A DNA stretch of 9,269 nucleotides from Bacteroidota bacterium (GCA_003531115.1 DQHT01000082.1:1-9269); one strand, 5' to 3'. Numbered from the stretch's first letter, positions 1 through 5,666 are shown. The notes: a model not told the origin generated them from the sequence alone. Numbers and translations: made by a program.

Positions 1-37
1 CAAGCTCTTCGCTCAACATGACGGGCACTCAGCTATC

Positions 38-65
38 GTCTATGGTCCATGGTCCATGGACTATT
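38..65. repeat. GTCYATG heptamer array, about 3 units
   Basis: Three tandem heptamers are seen: GTCTATG (38-44), GTCCATG (45-51) and GTCCATG (52-58), followed by a decayed unit GACTATT (59-65). Positions 52-61 form a perfect 10-bp palindrome (GTCCATGGAC). Transcribed, 42-49 could pair with 57-64 through one G-T wobble around a 7-nt loop. The reverse complement of the unit (CATRGAC) is the same repeat found in six copies at 4477-4518. Function is unknown; a role at the 3' end of a gene lying to the left is possible. Confidence 0.8.
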
Positions 66-86
66 TCGGAATTTATTATCAACCGC

Positions 87-117
87 TTGTTTAAATCCGA
101 TATGATTTTTACCTTTG
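87..117 (+). promoter_or_regulatory. rpsT promoter, Bacteroidota type
   Basis: TTG at 87-89 and TACCTTTG at 110-117 are separated by 20 nt. This matches the established Bacteroidota primary-sigma consensus (TTTG near -33, TAnnTTTG near -7). Transcription would begin around 122-124, giving a leader of about 27 nt before the rpsT ATG at 150. The leader has no Shine-Dalgarno sequence and is A-rich next to the start. Confidence 0.75.
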
Positions 118-149
118 CCGTCCTTTATTTTAAGTAGAAAGCATAGAAC

Positions 150-401
150 ATGGCAAATCATAAGTCGGCATTAAAAAGAATTCGCAGCAATGCAGCCAAA
201 AGACTGAGAAACAGATATCAGGCAAAATCTGCCCGGACGGCAATCAAAAACATCAGAAAAGCGACCGATAAATCGGCTGCTTTTGAAATGTTGCCAACTG
301 TGTTCAGCATGCTGGATAAACTGGCCAAAAGAAACGTGATTCACCGCAACAAAGCCGCTAACCAAAAAAGTAAGCTGGCTAAGTTTGTCGGCAAACTGTA
401 A
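150..401 (+). CDS. rpsT: 30S ribosomal protein S20
   Basis: The 83-residue product is a primary 16S rRNA-binding protein of the small ribosomal subunit body. It begins MANHKSALKRIR, the typical S20 start, and is rich in Lys and Arg throughout. The conserved pattern KSA.KR.R....R..RN is followed by helices with evenly spaced basic residues. The length is normal for the family (about 83-90). The ATG at 150 is the only sensible start. A consensus promoter lies 33 nt upstream and a strong intrinsic terminator 20 nt downstream, so rpsT is probably mainly a single-gene transcript. S20 is usually encoded alone, which fits. No anomalies are seen. Confidence 0.97.
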   Translation: MANHKSALKRIRSNAAKRLRNRYQAKSARTAIKNIRKATDKSAAFEMLPTVFSMLDKLAKRNVIHRNKAANQKSKLAKFVGKL

Positions 402-422
402 AATTACAGTCAAAGTTTTGTC

Positions 423-457
423 AGGTCATTCGGGATACGAATGGCCTTTTTTATTTT
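423..457 (+). terminator. intrinsic terminator of rpsT
   Basis: AGGTCATTCG (423-432) pairs with CGAATGGCCT (438-447) over 10 bp, including one T-G wobble, with a 5-nt loop (GGATA). A run of T follows (447-452, then more T to 457). The hairpin contains an ATG at 441 that is in frame with radC, but it is not a believable start because it lies in the terminator stem. Confidence 0.88.
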
Positions 458-464
458 CGGGGGT

Positions 465-1160
465 ATGGAAACCTATCCCAAAAATTCAGCCATCAAATAT
501 TGGGCGGAAGATGACCGTCCCAGAGAGAAACTCCTTCATAAAGGCCGCCAGCATCTGAGCGATTCGGAGCTGATCGCCATCTTACTTGGCTCAGGAACAC
601 GAAAACATTCCGCCCTGGCCCTGGCCCGCGACCTGCTCGATGCTTATAGCGGAGATATGAACCTGCTTGCCAGGGCGAGTATCAAAGAGCTCATGCGTTT
701 TCCGGGAATCGGTTCGGCCAAAGCGGTTATCATCAGTGCGGCCATTGAGCTTTCAGCACGGCGTAAACAGCTCAATGATACCGGTGAACCTGTTCGTGGC
801 AGCAGGGAAATATTTGCCCGCCTGCACCCGCGTATCGGCGACCTGACTCACGAAGAGTTTTGGGTGGTATTTCTTAACCAGGCGAACCGCATCATTTGCG
901 AAAAGCAGATCAGCAAGGGTGGGATAACCGGTACTGTGGCTGATCCGCGACTCATTTTTAAATTGGCCCTTGAGGAAGGGGCTTGCGGCCTTATTCTGGT
1001 CCATAATCATCCCAGCAATTCCCTGAATCCCAGTCAGGCTGATCTGGATCTCACACGGAAACTGGCCGAAGCAGCTAAAAACCTCGACATGCGTGTTTTG
1101 GACCATTTGATCATTACCCAGCAGGCTTACGTTAGTTTTGCAGATGAAGGATGGATTTAG
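465..1160 (+). CDS. radC: RadC family JAMM-domain protein
   Basis: The product is 231 residues. It has an N-terminal UPF0758/RadC region, a helix-hairpin-helix (residues about 74-92, around RFPGIGSAKA) and a C-terminal MPN/JAMM metalloprotease-like domain. Its metal motif is complete: H180, H182 and D193 in HNHPSN...PSQAD, with acidic residues E130/E131 upstream. RadC was once linked to DNA repair, but that link has been questioned and the function is unsettled; natural transformation and fork-associated roles have been proposed. I chose ATG 465 (METYPKNSAIKYW) because the in-frame ATG at 441 sits inside the rpsT terminator, and 465 gives the family's usual length and N-terminus. The usual HNHPSG is HNHPSN here. 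No Shine-Dalgarno is visible. A weak TATTTTCG at 452-459 could be its -7 element. Confidence 0.93.
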   Translation: METYPKNSAIKYWAEDDRPREKLLHKGRQHLSDSELIAILLGSGTRKHSALALARDLLDAYSGDMNLLARASIKELMRFPGIGSAKAVIISAAIELSARRKQLNDTGEPVRGSREIFARLHPRIGDLTHEEFWVVFLNQANRIICEKQISKGGITGTVADPRLIFKLALEEGACGLILVHNHPSNSLNPSQADLDLTRKLAEAAKNLDMRVLDHLIITQQAYVSFADEGWI

Positions 1161-1185
1161 TAAACTTGTAGCATAAATTGCACTT

Positions 1186-2115
1186 ATGAAATTACGGATC
1201 ATTACTCTTTCACTTTGTCTGTTTGTATTTTCCTTTATTGCGGAGGCCCAAAACCGGAAGGTGGCTTTGAAATCCCCGCTGGATGGCCAGAATTTGGTTC
1301 CTGCCCTGACCACCTTTACCTGGGATACTACAGAAACACCCGTGGACAGCCTGGAGTTGCAACTTTCACGCAGCATGACTTTCAACGATACCCTGAACAG
1401 TTGGATACTTGCCGGAACAGATACGACCTATACCCTCAGCACTGCTTTGGACCTGGACAGTACCTATTTCTGGAGGGTGATCAGCTTCGATTCAGCCGCC
1501 TTTTATGTGGAAACCAGTAATGTTTTCAGCTTTACTGTAATCGGTCCGGTACCGGGACGGCCAACGAATGTTTCTCCAATGTCGGCCTCCGTTGATGTAT
1601 CGATCTATCCGACACTAACATGGACAAGTGTAGCGAATACCGATGAATACCATGTTCATGTTTCAACCTACGACAATTTCAGCGACACGGCTTATTATGG
1701 TGTGGTTGCAGACCCGACTGTTTCAGTAAATGTTAACGTAAAGCTGGAATCGTATAAAGTATACTTCTGGCGTGTCGGAGCCAAAAACATCAACGGTCTT
1801 GGAGAATGGTCCAATTTCTGGAATTTTACTACCCTCGTTACGAGCCTGACTACACCACAGGCAAACTTTGGAATGGTAGCGTATCCAAACCCGGTTCAGA
1901 ATAAACTTATCCTGAACTTTGAAGGACAGGGTACCGAGAGCCGCATTAGCCTTCTTGATGCACAAGGTAAAGAAGTTCAGCTTGTTATGAACGAATTTGT
2001 TTCAGATGGAAATCAAACCGTAGAAATTTCCCGCAACGGACTTTCTGCCGGATTGTATTTTGTAAAAGTGGAGCAAAACGGAATGTCCCAAACCCTGAAG
2101 GTGGTTTTTGAATAG
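1186..2115 (+). CDS. secreted FN3-like protein with type IX sorting domain
   Basis: The product is 309 residues. Residues 1-22 form a Sec signal peptide (MKLR, a hydrophobic core, then AEAQ with cleavage likely after Ala21). Two fibronectin-III/Ig-like beta modules follow at about 27-119 and 124-217, each carrying a YFWRV strand motif (94-98 and 193-197) and a late F.FT or WNFTT strand. Residues about 231-309 are a type A T9SS C-terminal domain, recognisable by AYPNPVQNKL, the central ISLLDAQGKEV and the closing GLSAGLYFVKVEQNG. The protein should cross the inner membrane by Sec and be exported or surface-anchored by the type IX system, a Bacteroidota hallmark. There is no enzymatic domain, so adhesion or a structural role is only an inference. 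The gene is 25 nt after radC; co-transcription or a weak own promoter (TAAATTG, 1174-1180) are both possible. Confidence 0.88.
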   Translation: MKLRIITLSLCLFVFSFIAEAQNRKVALKSPLDGQNLVPALTTFTWDTTETPVDSLELQLSRSMTFNDTLNSWILAGTDTTYTLSTALDLDSTYFWRVISFDSAAFYVETSNVFSFTVIGPVPGRPTNVSPMSASVDVSIYPTLTWTSVANTDEYHVHVSTYDNFSDTAYYGVVADPTVSVNVNVKLESYKVYFWRVGAKNINGLGEWSNFWNFTTLVTSLTTPQANFGMVAYPNPVQNKLILNFEGQGTESRISLLDAQGKEVQLVMNEFVSDGNQTVEISRNGLSAGLYFVKVEQNGMSQTLKVVFE

Positions 2116-2131
2116 AAAAGAATTTAAGAAT

Positions 2132-2167
2132 AAAAAAAGAAGCCGGCCATTGCGTCGGCTTTTTTTT
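2132..2167 (+). terminator. intrinsic terminator after the T9SS-sorted protein
   Basis: AAGCCG (2140-2145) pairs with CGGCTT (2156-2161) around a 10-nt loop and is followed by a T run (2160-2167). The upstream side is an A run (2132-2138), so the element could also work in the other direction, although no minus-strand gene ends here. It separates the radC/T9SS unit from the TPR gene. Confidence 0.82.
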
Positions 2168-2218
2168 CGGTCATAATGCCGCTTTTGGCAGGAAGGCATG
2201 GAAGTTGTCAACACTAAG

Positions 2219-2232
2219 TCAATAATTATTGA
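2219..2232. repeat. 14-bp perfect palindrome upstream of the TPR gene
   Basis: TCAATAATTATTGA is a perfect inverted repeat. It ends 33 bp before the -7 element of the TPR gene, putting its centre near -54 relative to the expected transcript start, a place where an activator or repressor dimer could bind. In AT-rich DNA a palindrome of this length can occur by chance, so operator function is only a possibility. Confidence 0.3.
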
Positions 2233-2242
2233 AGGATTGTAG

Positions 2243-2273
2243 TTTTTACTTCCTGTAACAATACTTAGATTTG
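2243..2273 (+). promoter_or_regulatory. putative promoter of the TPR gene
   Basis: TAGATTTG at 2266-2273 is a perfect TAnnTTTG -7 element. The -33 region is only T-rich (2243-2247) rather than TTTG. The expected start of transcription is around 2279, giving a leader of roughly 14 nt before ATG 2293. Confidence 0.6.
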
Positions 2274-2292
2274 GTTAACACGCTAATCGCTT

Positions 2293-3690
2293 ATGGAGCC
2301 TGAAGATTTCCTGGACGCGGACATGACCGCAGCGGTAGAGAAGTATGAACGGATGCTTCGCAATAATGACAGATTGTATTTTGACTCTGATGAGTTAGAA
2401 GATGTGATCGATTTTTATGTGGGCGACAATAAGCTGAAGAAGGCCCTCGAGGCTATTGCTTTTGCGAGAGATATTTATCCATTCAATACCGACTTCTTAA
2501 TTCGTAAAGCTCAGATCATTTCGATGATGGGGGATACGGGCAATGCACTGGATGCTATTGAAGAAGCAGAGGCGATGGAGCCTTATAATCCGGATATTAT
2601 TTTGGTTAAAGGCGAGGTGCTCGACCAACTGGAGCGATTTGATGAAGCCATTGACTGCTATGAAAGGGCTCTGGAGATGACCGAGGATAAATCGGAGATC
2701 TACCTGAATATCGCCTATGTATATCAAAACTCGGGGCGTTTCGAAGAAGCACTCACTTACCTTTCACGCCTTCTGGATGAAGAACCCGAGAACGAACAGG
2801 TATTGTATGAGATCGCCTACTGCTATGATGTGATGGATAAACCTGCAGAGAGCATCCGTTTTTACCTGCAGTATATCGATCAACAACCTTTTTCATTTGC
2901 TGCCTGGTATAACCTGGGTGTCATGTATAACCGGACCGGAGATTTTGAAAAGGCGATCTGGGCGTATGACTATGCGATCCTGATCAACGAAAACTTCAGC
3001 TCAGCCTGGTTCAATAAGGGCAATACGCTGGTGGAGATGGAGGATTATACCGAAGCCATTAAATGTTTTAAAAAGACCCTGGAACTCGAAGGACAGGATG
3101 CTATCATTTTCTGCAATATGGGCAACTGCTACGAAAAGCTGGAGATGATGCAGGAAGCCCGTACTTTCTATAAAAAGGCTACAAAACTGAACCCAAATCT
3201 TGCCGAAGCCTGGTTTGGAATGGGGGTTAGCTTTGACCATGAAGAGCGTTATAACGAGGCCATTGCCTTTATTAAAAAGGCCATAAAAATTGAGGAAGAG
3301 GATGCCGATTATTGGTACAGTCTTGCTGATGTGTATGCAAAAGTTAATCAGCATGAGGACGCAGACCACGCCTATTCACGGGCCGTACATTTCGACCCGA
3401 TGTTGTGGGAAGCCTGGCTGGACTGGTCGCTGCTCAAATTGAATCTCGATGAACGCCAGGAGGCTATTGACCTGCTCGACGACGCCTTGCAAATGAATCC
3501 GGAGATCCACCAGATATACTACCGTCAGGCTGCCTACCATTATATGTTCGCTTCCAAGTCAAAGGCATACGAATGCCTGAAAAGAGGATTGGCCCTTTCC
3601 TATACCGATCATTTCCTCTTTTTGGATACTGCTCCCCTTGCATCAAGCGATGCATTTGTGCAGGATTTGATAGATGAATACCGACGTTAA
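2293..3690 (+). CDS. tetratricopeptide repeat protein, about 12 tandem units
   Basis: The product is 465 residues with no signal peptide or membrane segment, so it is probably a cytoplasmic scaffold. From residue 15 to 422 it can be divided into twelve consecutive 34-residue units without a gap or insertion (starts at 15, 49, 83, 117 and so on to 389), followed by a partial unit and a C-terminal cap (423-465). The units show TPR hallmarks: [DE]EAI..Y..AL, then P, then AW.N.G..Y...G.F. The first unit is the most diverged. The protein is acidic and should form one continuous right-handed superhelix that binds a peptide or protein partner; the partner cannot be told from sequence. The gene has its own promoter and lies 32 nt before the ComA-family gene. 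From memory this pairing recurs in Bacteroidota, which would need checking. No catalytic domain is fused. Confidence 0.93.
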   Translation: MEPEDFLDADMTAAVEKYERMLRNNDRLYFDSDELEDVIDFYVGDNKLKKALEAIAFARDIYPFNTDFLIRKAQIISMMGDTGNALDAIEEAEAMEPYNPDIILVKGEVLDQLERFDEAIDCYERALEMTEDKSEIYLNIAYVYQNSGRFEEALTYLSRLLDEEPENEQVLYEIAYCYDVMDKPAESIRFYLQYIDQQPFSFAAWYNLGVMYNRTGDFEKAIWAYDYAILINENFSSAWFNKGNTLVEMEDYTEAIKCFKKTLELEGQDAIIFCNMGNCYEKLEMMQEARTFYKKATKLNPNLAEAWFGMGVSFDHEERYNEAIAFIKKAIKIEEEDADYWYSLADVYAKVNQHEDADHAYSRAVHFDPMLWEAWLDWSLLKLNLDERQEAIDLLDDALQMNPEIHQIYYRQAAYHYMFASKSKAYECLKRGLALSYTDHFLFLDTAPLASSDAFVQDLIDEYRR

Positions 3691-3708
3691 TATTTTCGTC
3701 GAATCATC

Positions 3709-3716
3709 TACCTTTG
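3709..3716 (+). promoter_or_regulatory. -7 element of the ComA-family gene, near-leaderless
   Basis: TACCTTTG is a perfect TAnnTTTG element ending 6 nt before ATG 3723, so transcription should start at or within a few bases of the start codon. No convincing -33 TTTG is visible (TTAATATTTTCG lies in the region). The in-frame TTG at 3714 overlaps this element and is therefore not the translation start. Confidence 0.6.
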
Positions 3717-3722
3717 CCTTCC

Positions 3723-4478
3723 ATGAATTTCGAAATAAGTAATCTCCCAAATCGCGCTAAAAAACCCCGTGAATCAGGCCTGACCATGGTAATGGACAAA
3801 GGTCTTAGTTTACGTGAAGCCGAAGATTTTATTGATGTCGCAGCCGAATTTACCGACCTGGTAAAACTTGGTTTTGGCACTTCCATCATCACTCCCCGTG
3901 TTGGGGAAAAGATCAAACTTTATCAGGACGCAGGAATACCGGTTTATTTTGGAGGAACCTTATTCGAGGCTTTTGTGATCCGTAATCAATTCGATGATTA
4001 CCTGCGCCTTCTGGAAAAGTACAAACTGACCCATGCGGAAGTATCGGATGGTTCTATAGAGATATCGGAAGACGAGAAATGTGAATACATCCGCAAGGTG
4101 GCGAAATATGTGACCGTGTTGAGCGAGGTAGGTAGCAAGGATGCCGAAAAGATCATCCCTCCTTATAAATGGATCAAAATGATGGAAAGTGAGATCGAAG
4201 CGGGAGTATGGAAAGTCATTGCCGAAGCCCGCGAAAGTGGGAATGTGGGTATTTTCCGGGGTACCGGTGAAGTTCGCTCCGGTTTGGTTGAAGAAATTTT
4301 AACCAAGATCCCTCAGGAGAAGATCCTTTGGGAGGCTCCTCAGAAATCGCAGCAAGTATGGTTTATCAAACTCTATGGGGCGAATGTAAGTTTGGGGAAT
4401 ATTGCTCCGAATGAGGTGATTCCCCTGGAAACGCTGCGTTTGGGATTGAGGGGGGATAGTTTTGATTTTTTCCTTTGA
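3723..4478 (+). CDS. comA: phosphosulfolactate synthase (ComA) family protein
   Basis: The product is 251 residues, the normal size for this TIM-barrel family. Characterised members add sulfite to phosphoenolpyruvate to give (R)-phosphosulfolactate, the first step of one coenzyme M pathway in methanogens; a Bacillus homologue makes sulfolactate. Visible family motifs in order are DKGLSL (25-30), KLGFGTS (48-54), GGTLFEAF (77-84), EVSDGSIEIS (106-115), LSEVGSKD (133-140), EARESGNVGIF (168-178) and the highly conserved tail VSLGNIAP..VI.LE.LR.GLRGD (222-245). ATG 3723 is chosen because the promoter -7 element covers the upstream in-frame TTG. The TGA stop overlaps the first unit of a heptamer array. 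Coenzyme M is not expected here, so the product may feed sulfolactate or another sulfonate; this is inference. No sulfolactate phosphatase or dehydrogenase gene is adjacent. Confidence 0.9.
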   Translation: MNFEISNLPNRAKKPRESGLTMVMDKGLSLREAEDFIDVAAEFTDLVKLGFGTSIITPRVGEKIKLYQDAGIPVYFGGTLFEAFVIRNQFDDYLRLLEKYKLTHAEVSDGSIEISEDEKCEYIRKVAKYVTVLSEVGSKDAEKIIPPYKWIKMMESEIEAGVWKVIAEARESGNVGIFRGTGEVRSGLVEEILTKIPQEKILWEAPQKSQQVWFIKLYGANVSLGNIAPNEVIPLETLRLGLRGDSFDFFL

Positions 4479-4518
4479 CCATAGACCATAGACCATGGAC
4501 CATGGACCATGGACCATG
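4477..4518. repeat. GACCATR heptamer array, 6 units
   Basis: Six contiguous heptamers are present: GACCATA at 4477 and 4484, then GACCATG at 4491, 4498, 4505 and 4512. The first two bases are the GA of the preceding gene's TGA stop, so the array begins exactly at the end of the coding sequence. CCATGG palindromes recur every 7 bp, and 4492-4498 can pair with 4514-4520. The unit is the reverse complement of the array at 38-58. No T run follows, so a classical terminator is not supported. Confidence 0.9.
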
Positions 4519-4537
4519 GTAATGGGTGATGAGTTTC

Positions 4538-4565
4538 AAATCATAAATCAAAAATCATAAATCAA
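4538..4565. repeat. AAATCAW heptamer array, 4 units
   Basis: Two perfect copies of a 14-mer, each made of AAATCAT plus AAATCAA, occupy 4538-4551 and 4552-4565 and are followed by AAATG. The period is again 7, like the GACCATR array 19 bp upstream, but the unit differs. It lies directly upstream of the yqeY start (4573), where an AT-rich upstream element would be possible. No TAnnTTTG promoter motif is visible between 4478 and 4573. Confidence 0.85.
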
Positions 4566-4572
4566 AAATGAC

Positions 4573-5019
4573 ATGCTTTACGATCAAATAAGTGCTGACT
4601 TAATTGCTGCTATTAAATCCAGAAACCAGGCAGATCTGCGGGCGTTACAGGGAATTAAAGCCCAGCTTCAACTACTGCGTGCTGAAAAGGGTGCGAGCGT
4701 TGAAGTAAGCGAGGAAGACGAACTGAAGGTATTGATGCGTATGGCCAAACAGCGCAGGGATTCTATCGACATTTTTGCCAAAGAATCACGCCAGGACCTG
4801 GTTCAAAAAGAGCAGGAGGAACTGGAGGTTATTGAACGTTATTTACCCGCCCAGATGGGTGATGCGGAGTTGGAACTGGCTATTCAGGCCATAATTACAC
4901 AAACCGGAGTGAAGGGAATGGCCCAGATGGGTATGGTCATGGGTATGGCGAGCAAAAGCCTGGCTGGTAAAGCGGATGGGAAAAGGATCTCGGAAGTGGT
5001 GAAAAGGTTATTGAGTTAA
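4573..5019 (+). CDS. yqeY: GatB/YqeY domain protein
   Basis: The product is 148 residues, the usual stand-alone YqeY length (about 147-150). It resembles the tail domain of GatB, the amidotransferase subunit that handles misacylated tRNA, and is presumed to bind tRNA, but the precise role of free YqeY is unknown. Family motifs visible are the N-terminal helix with ALQGIKAQL (24-32), the KQRRDSIDIF segment (54-63), RQDLVQKEQEEL.VIERYLP (68-87 plus) and the C-terminal GMVMGMASKSLAGKADGKRISEVV. An ATG at 4568 is in another frame and closes after seven codons, so 4573 is the start. Its stop is 2 bp from the stop of the convergent gene at 5022. How it is expressed is unclear, since only repeat DNA separates it from the gene before. 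Confidence 0.93.
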   Translation: MLYDQISADLIAAIKSRNQADLRALQGIKAQLQLLRAEKGASVEVSEEDELKVLMRMAKQRRDSIDIFAKESRQDLVQKEQEELEVIERYLPAQMGDAELELAIQAIITQTGVKGMAQMGMVMGMASKSLAGKADGKRISEVVKRLLS

Positions 5020-5021
5020 GC

Positions 5022-5591
5022 TCAGCCTAAACGTCGGCTTAAAAGGTGGGCCACCACTTCATAAAGTTGTGGAGGCAGTAATTTCCTCCAGTGCAGGTCA
5101 TCGAATTCGCCCCCGAAATTGATATAATAATCCAGGTTGGCGTCGCGGAATTCTTTGAGCACATGTTCGCGGAAATTGAGAAAAACAATCCAGCCATCGT
5201 CTTCGATATCGCTGTAAAGTTCCTCGTAATAACTGTCGTCGGATGCGTGGAAATTCAGCACGTTTTCTCCGATAAAGATGAATCGGGTGATGCCGAAGTC
5301 GATGAGGTGTTCGAGGATATCGCGTTTTAGGAACATGATATCGTTTTCAACCGCGTCGTTCCATTCACCGATCATCTCGATGATGACAAAACCCTCATCA
5401 TAATCAGCATAGAGGATCTTGAGGTAAAGGGTATTGGACCCGAAAAAGTCCCATTGGGGATGGATAAGATGATTATAGATCTGGTTGGTGAACTCAAACT
5501 CACTGTATTCCCGTTCAAAGAAGGGGGAATTCTCATCTTCGCTGGCTACATAAAGCTCCCGCCACATATAATAAGGCTCCAGATCGTGCAT
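5022..5591 (-). CDS. uncharacterised acidic protein
   Basis: The product is 189 residues starting MHDLEPYYMWRELY. I recognise no characterised domain. There is no signal peptide or membrane span, so it is probably cytoplasmic. It is strongly acidic (clusters such as DDSYYEELYSDIEDD at about 118-132) and rich in Phe, Tyr and Trp. Predicted beta segments (about 54-60 TLYLKIL, 67-75 GFVIIEMIG, 103-108 RFIFIG, 133-138 GWIVFL) alternate with helices (about 84-98, 143-150, 174-186), suggesting a compact alpha/beta fold. From memory it resembles hypothetical proteins of other Bacteroidota with EPYYMWR and HPQWD motifs; this needs a search. Start 5591 is chosen because a TATCTTTG promoter element ends 4 nt upstream of it. 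The gene is divergent from the SDR gene and converges on yqeY. Confidence 0.8.
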   Translation of the reverse strand: MHDLEPYYMWRELYVASEDENSPFFEREYSEFEFTNQIYNHLIHPQWDFFGSNTLYLKILYADYDEGFVIIEMIGEWNDAVENDIMFLKRDILEHLIDFGITRFIFIGENVLNFHASDDSYYEELYSDIEDDGWIVFLNFREHVLKEFRDANLDYYINFGGEFDDLHWRKLLPPQLYEVVAHLLSRRLG

Positions 5592-5595
5592 GGTG

Positions 5596-5603
5596 CAAAG
5601 ATA
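5596..5603 (-). promoter_or_regulatory. -7 element of the uncharacterised gene, near-leaderless
   Basis: On the minus strand TATCTTTG is followed by CACC and then the ATG at 5591. This is a perfect TAnnTTTG element placed only 4 nt before the start codon, implying a leaderless transcript. No convincing -33 TTTG is visible at 19-21 nt spacing. The element also argues against any start upstream of 5591. Confidence 0.6.
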
Positions 5604-5649
5604 CGAAGGGGCGGCTTGGGAAATGCATGTAAAGCTCCCCGAAATTCTG

Positions 5650-5657
5650 CATTTTTG
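5650..5657 (+). promoter_or_regulatory. weak -7 element of the SDR-menA-menC operon
   Basis: CATTTTTG matches TAnnTTTG at all but the first position and ends 9 nt before ATG 5667. No -33 element is convincing. The divergent spacer between this gene and the minus-strand gene is only 75 bp (5592-5666), so the operon promoter must lie in it or inside the neighbouring gene. Confidence 0.35.
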
Positions 5658-5666
5658 TAGGGCATC

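Larger units (their letters stand above)
1..149. other. gene-free leader upstream of rpsT
   Basis: No convincing gene is visible in this stretch. Positions 1-37 are probably the edge of a neighbouring gene or intergenic DNA; forward frames are open for a short way but give no recognisable protein. The stretch holds a heptamer repeat (38-65) and the rpsT promoter (87-117). The remainder is AT-rich and unremarkable. Confidence 0.6.

Noticed and set aside
1..19. Minus-strand ATG at 19 (MLSEEL...) as the start of a gene leaving the window
   Set aside because: Only six codons are visible and no promoter motif is seen upstream of it; this cannot be supported.
2..137. Forward open frames running through the leader before rpsT
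   Set aside because: They have no start in the window, include translated heptamer repeat and promoter, and give no recognisable protein.
441..464. radC start at ATG 441, adding eight residues (MAFFIFGG)
   Set aside because: This ATG is in the descending stem of the rpsT terminator and the extra residues are translated terminator T-run. ATG 465 gives the usual RadC N-terminus.
753..1385. Long minus-strand open frame across radC and the next gene
   Set aside because: It is antisense to the clear RadC reading frame, spans two genes, and resembles no protein family.
3714..3722. TTG start at 3714 for the ComA-family gene
   Set aside because: The TTG is part of the TACCTTTG promoter element; ATG 3723 is the first usable start.
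4477..4565. CRISPR or insertion-sequence interpretation of the repeat arrays
   Set aside because: Units of 7 bp are contiguous without spacers, and there is no transposase, long terminal inverted repeat or target duplication.
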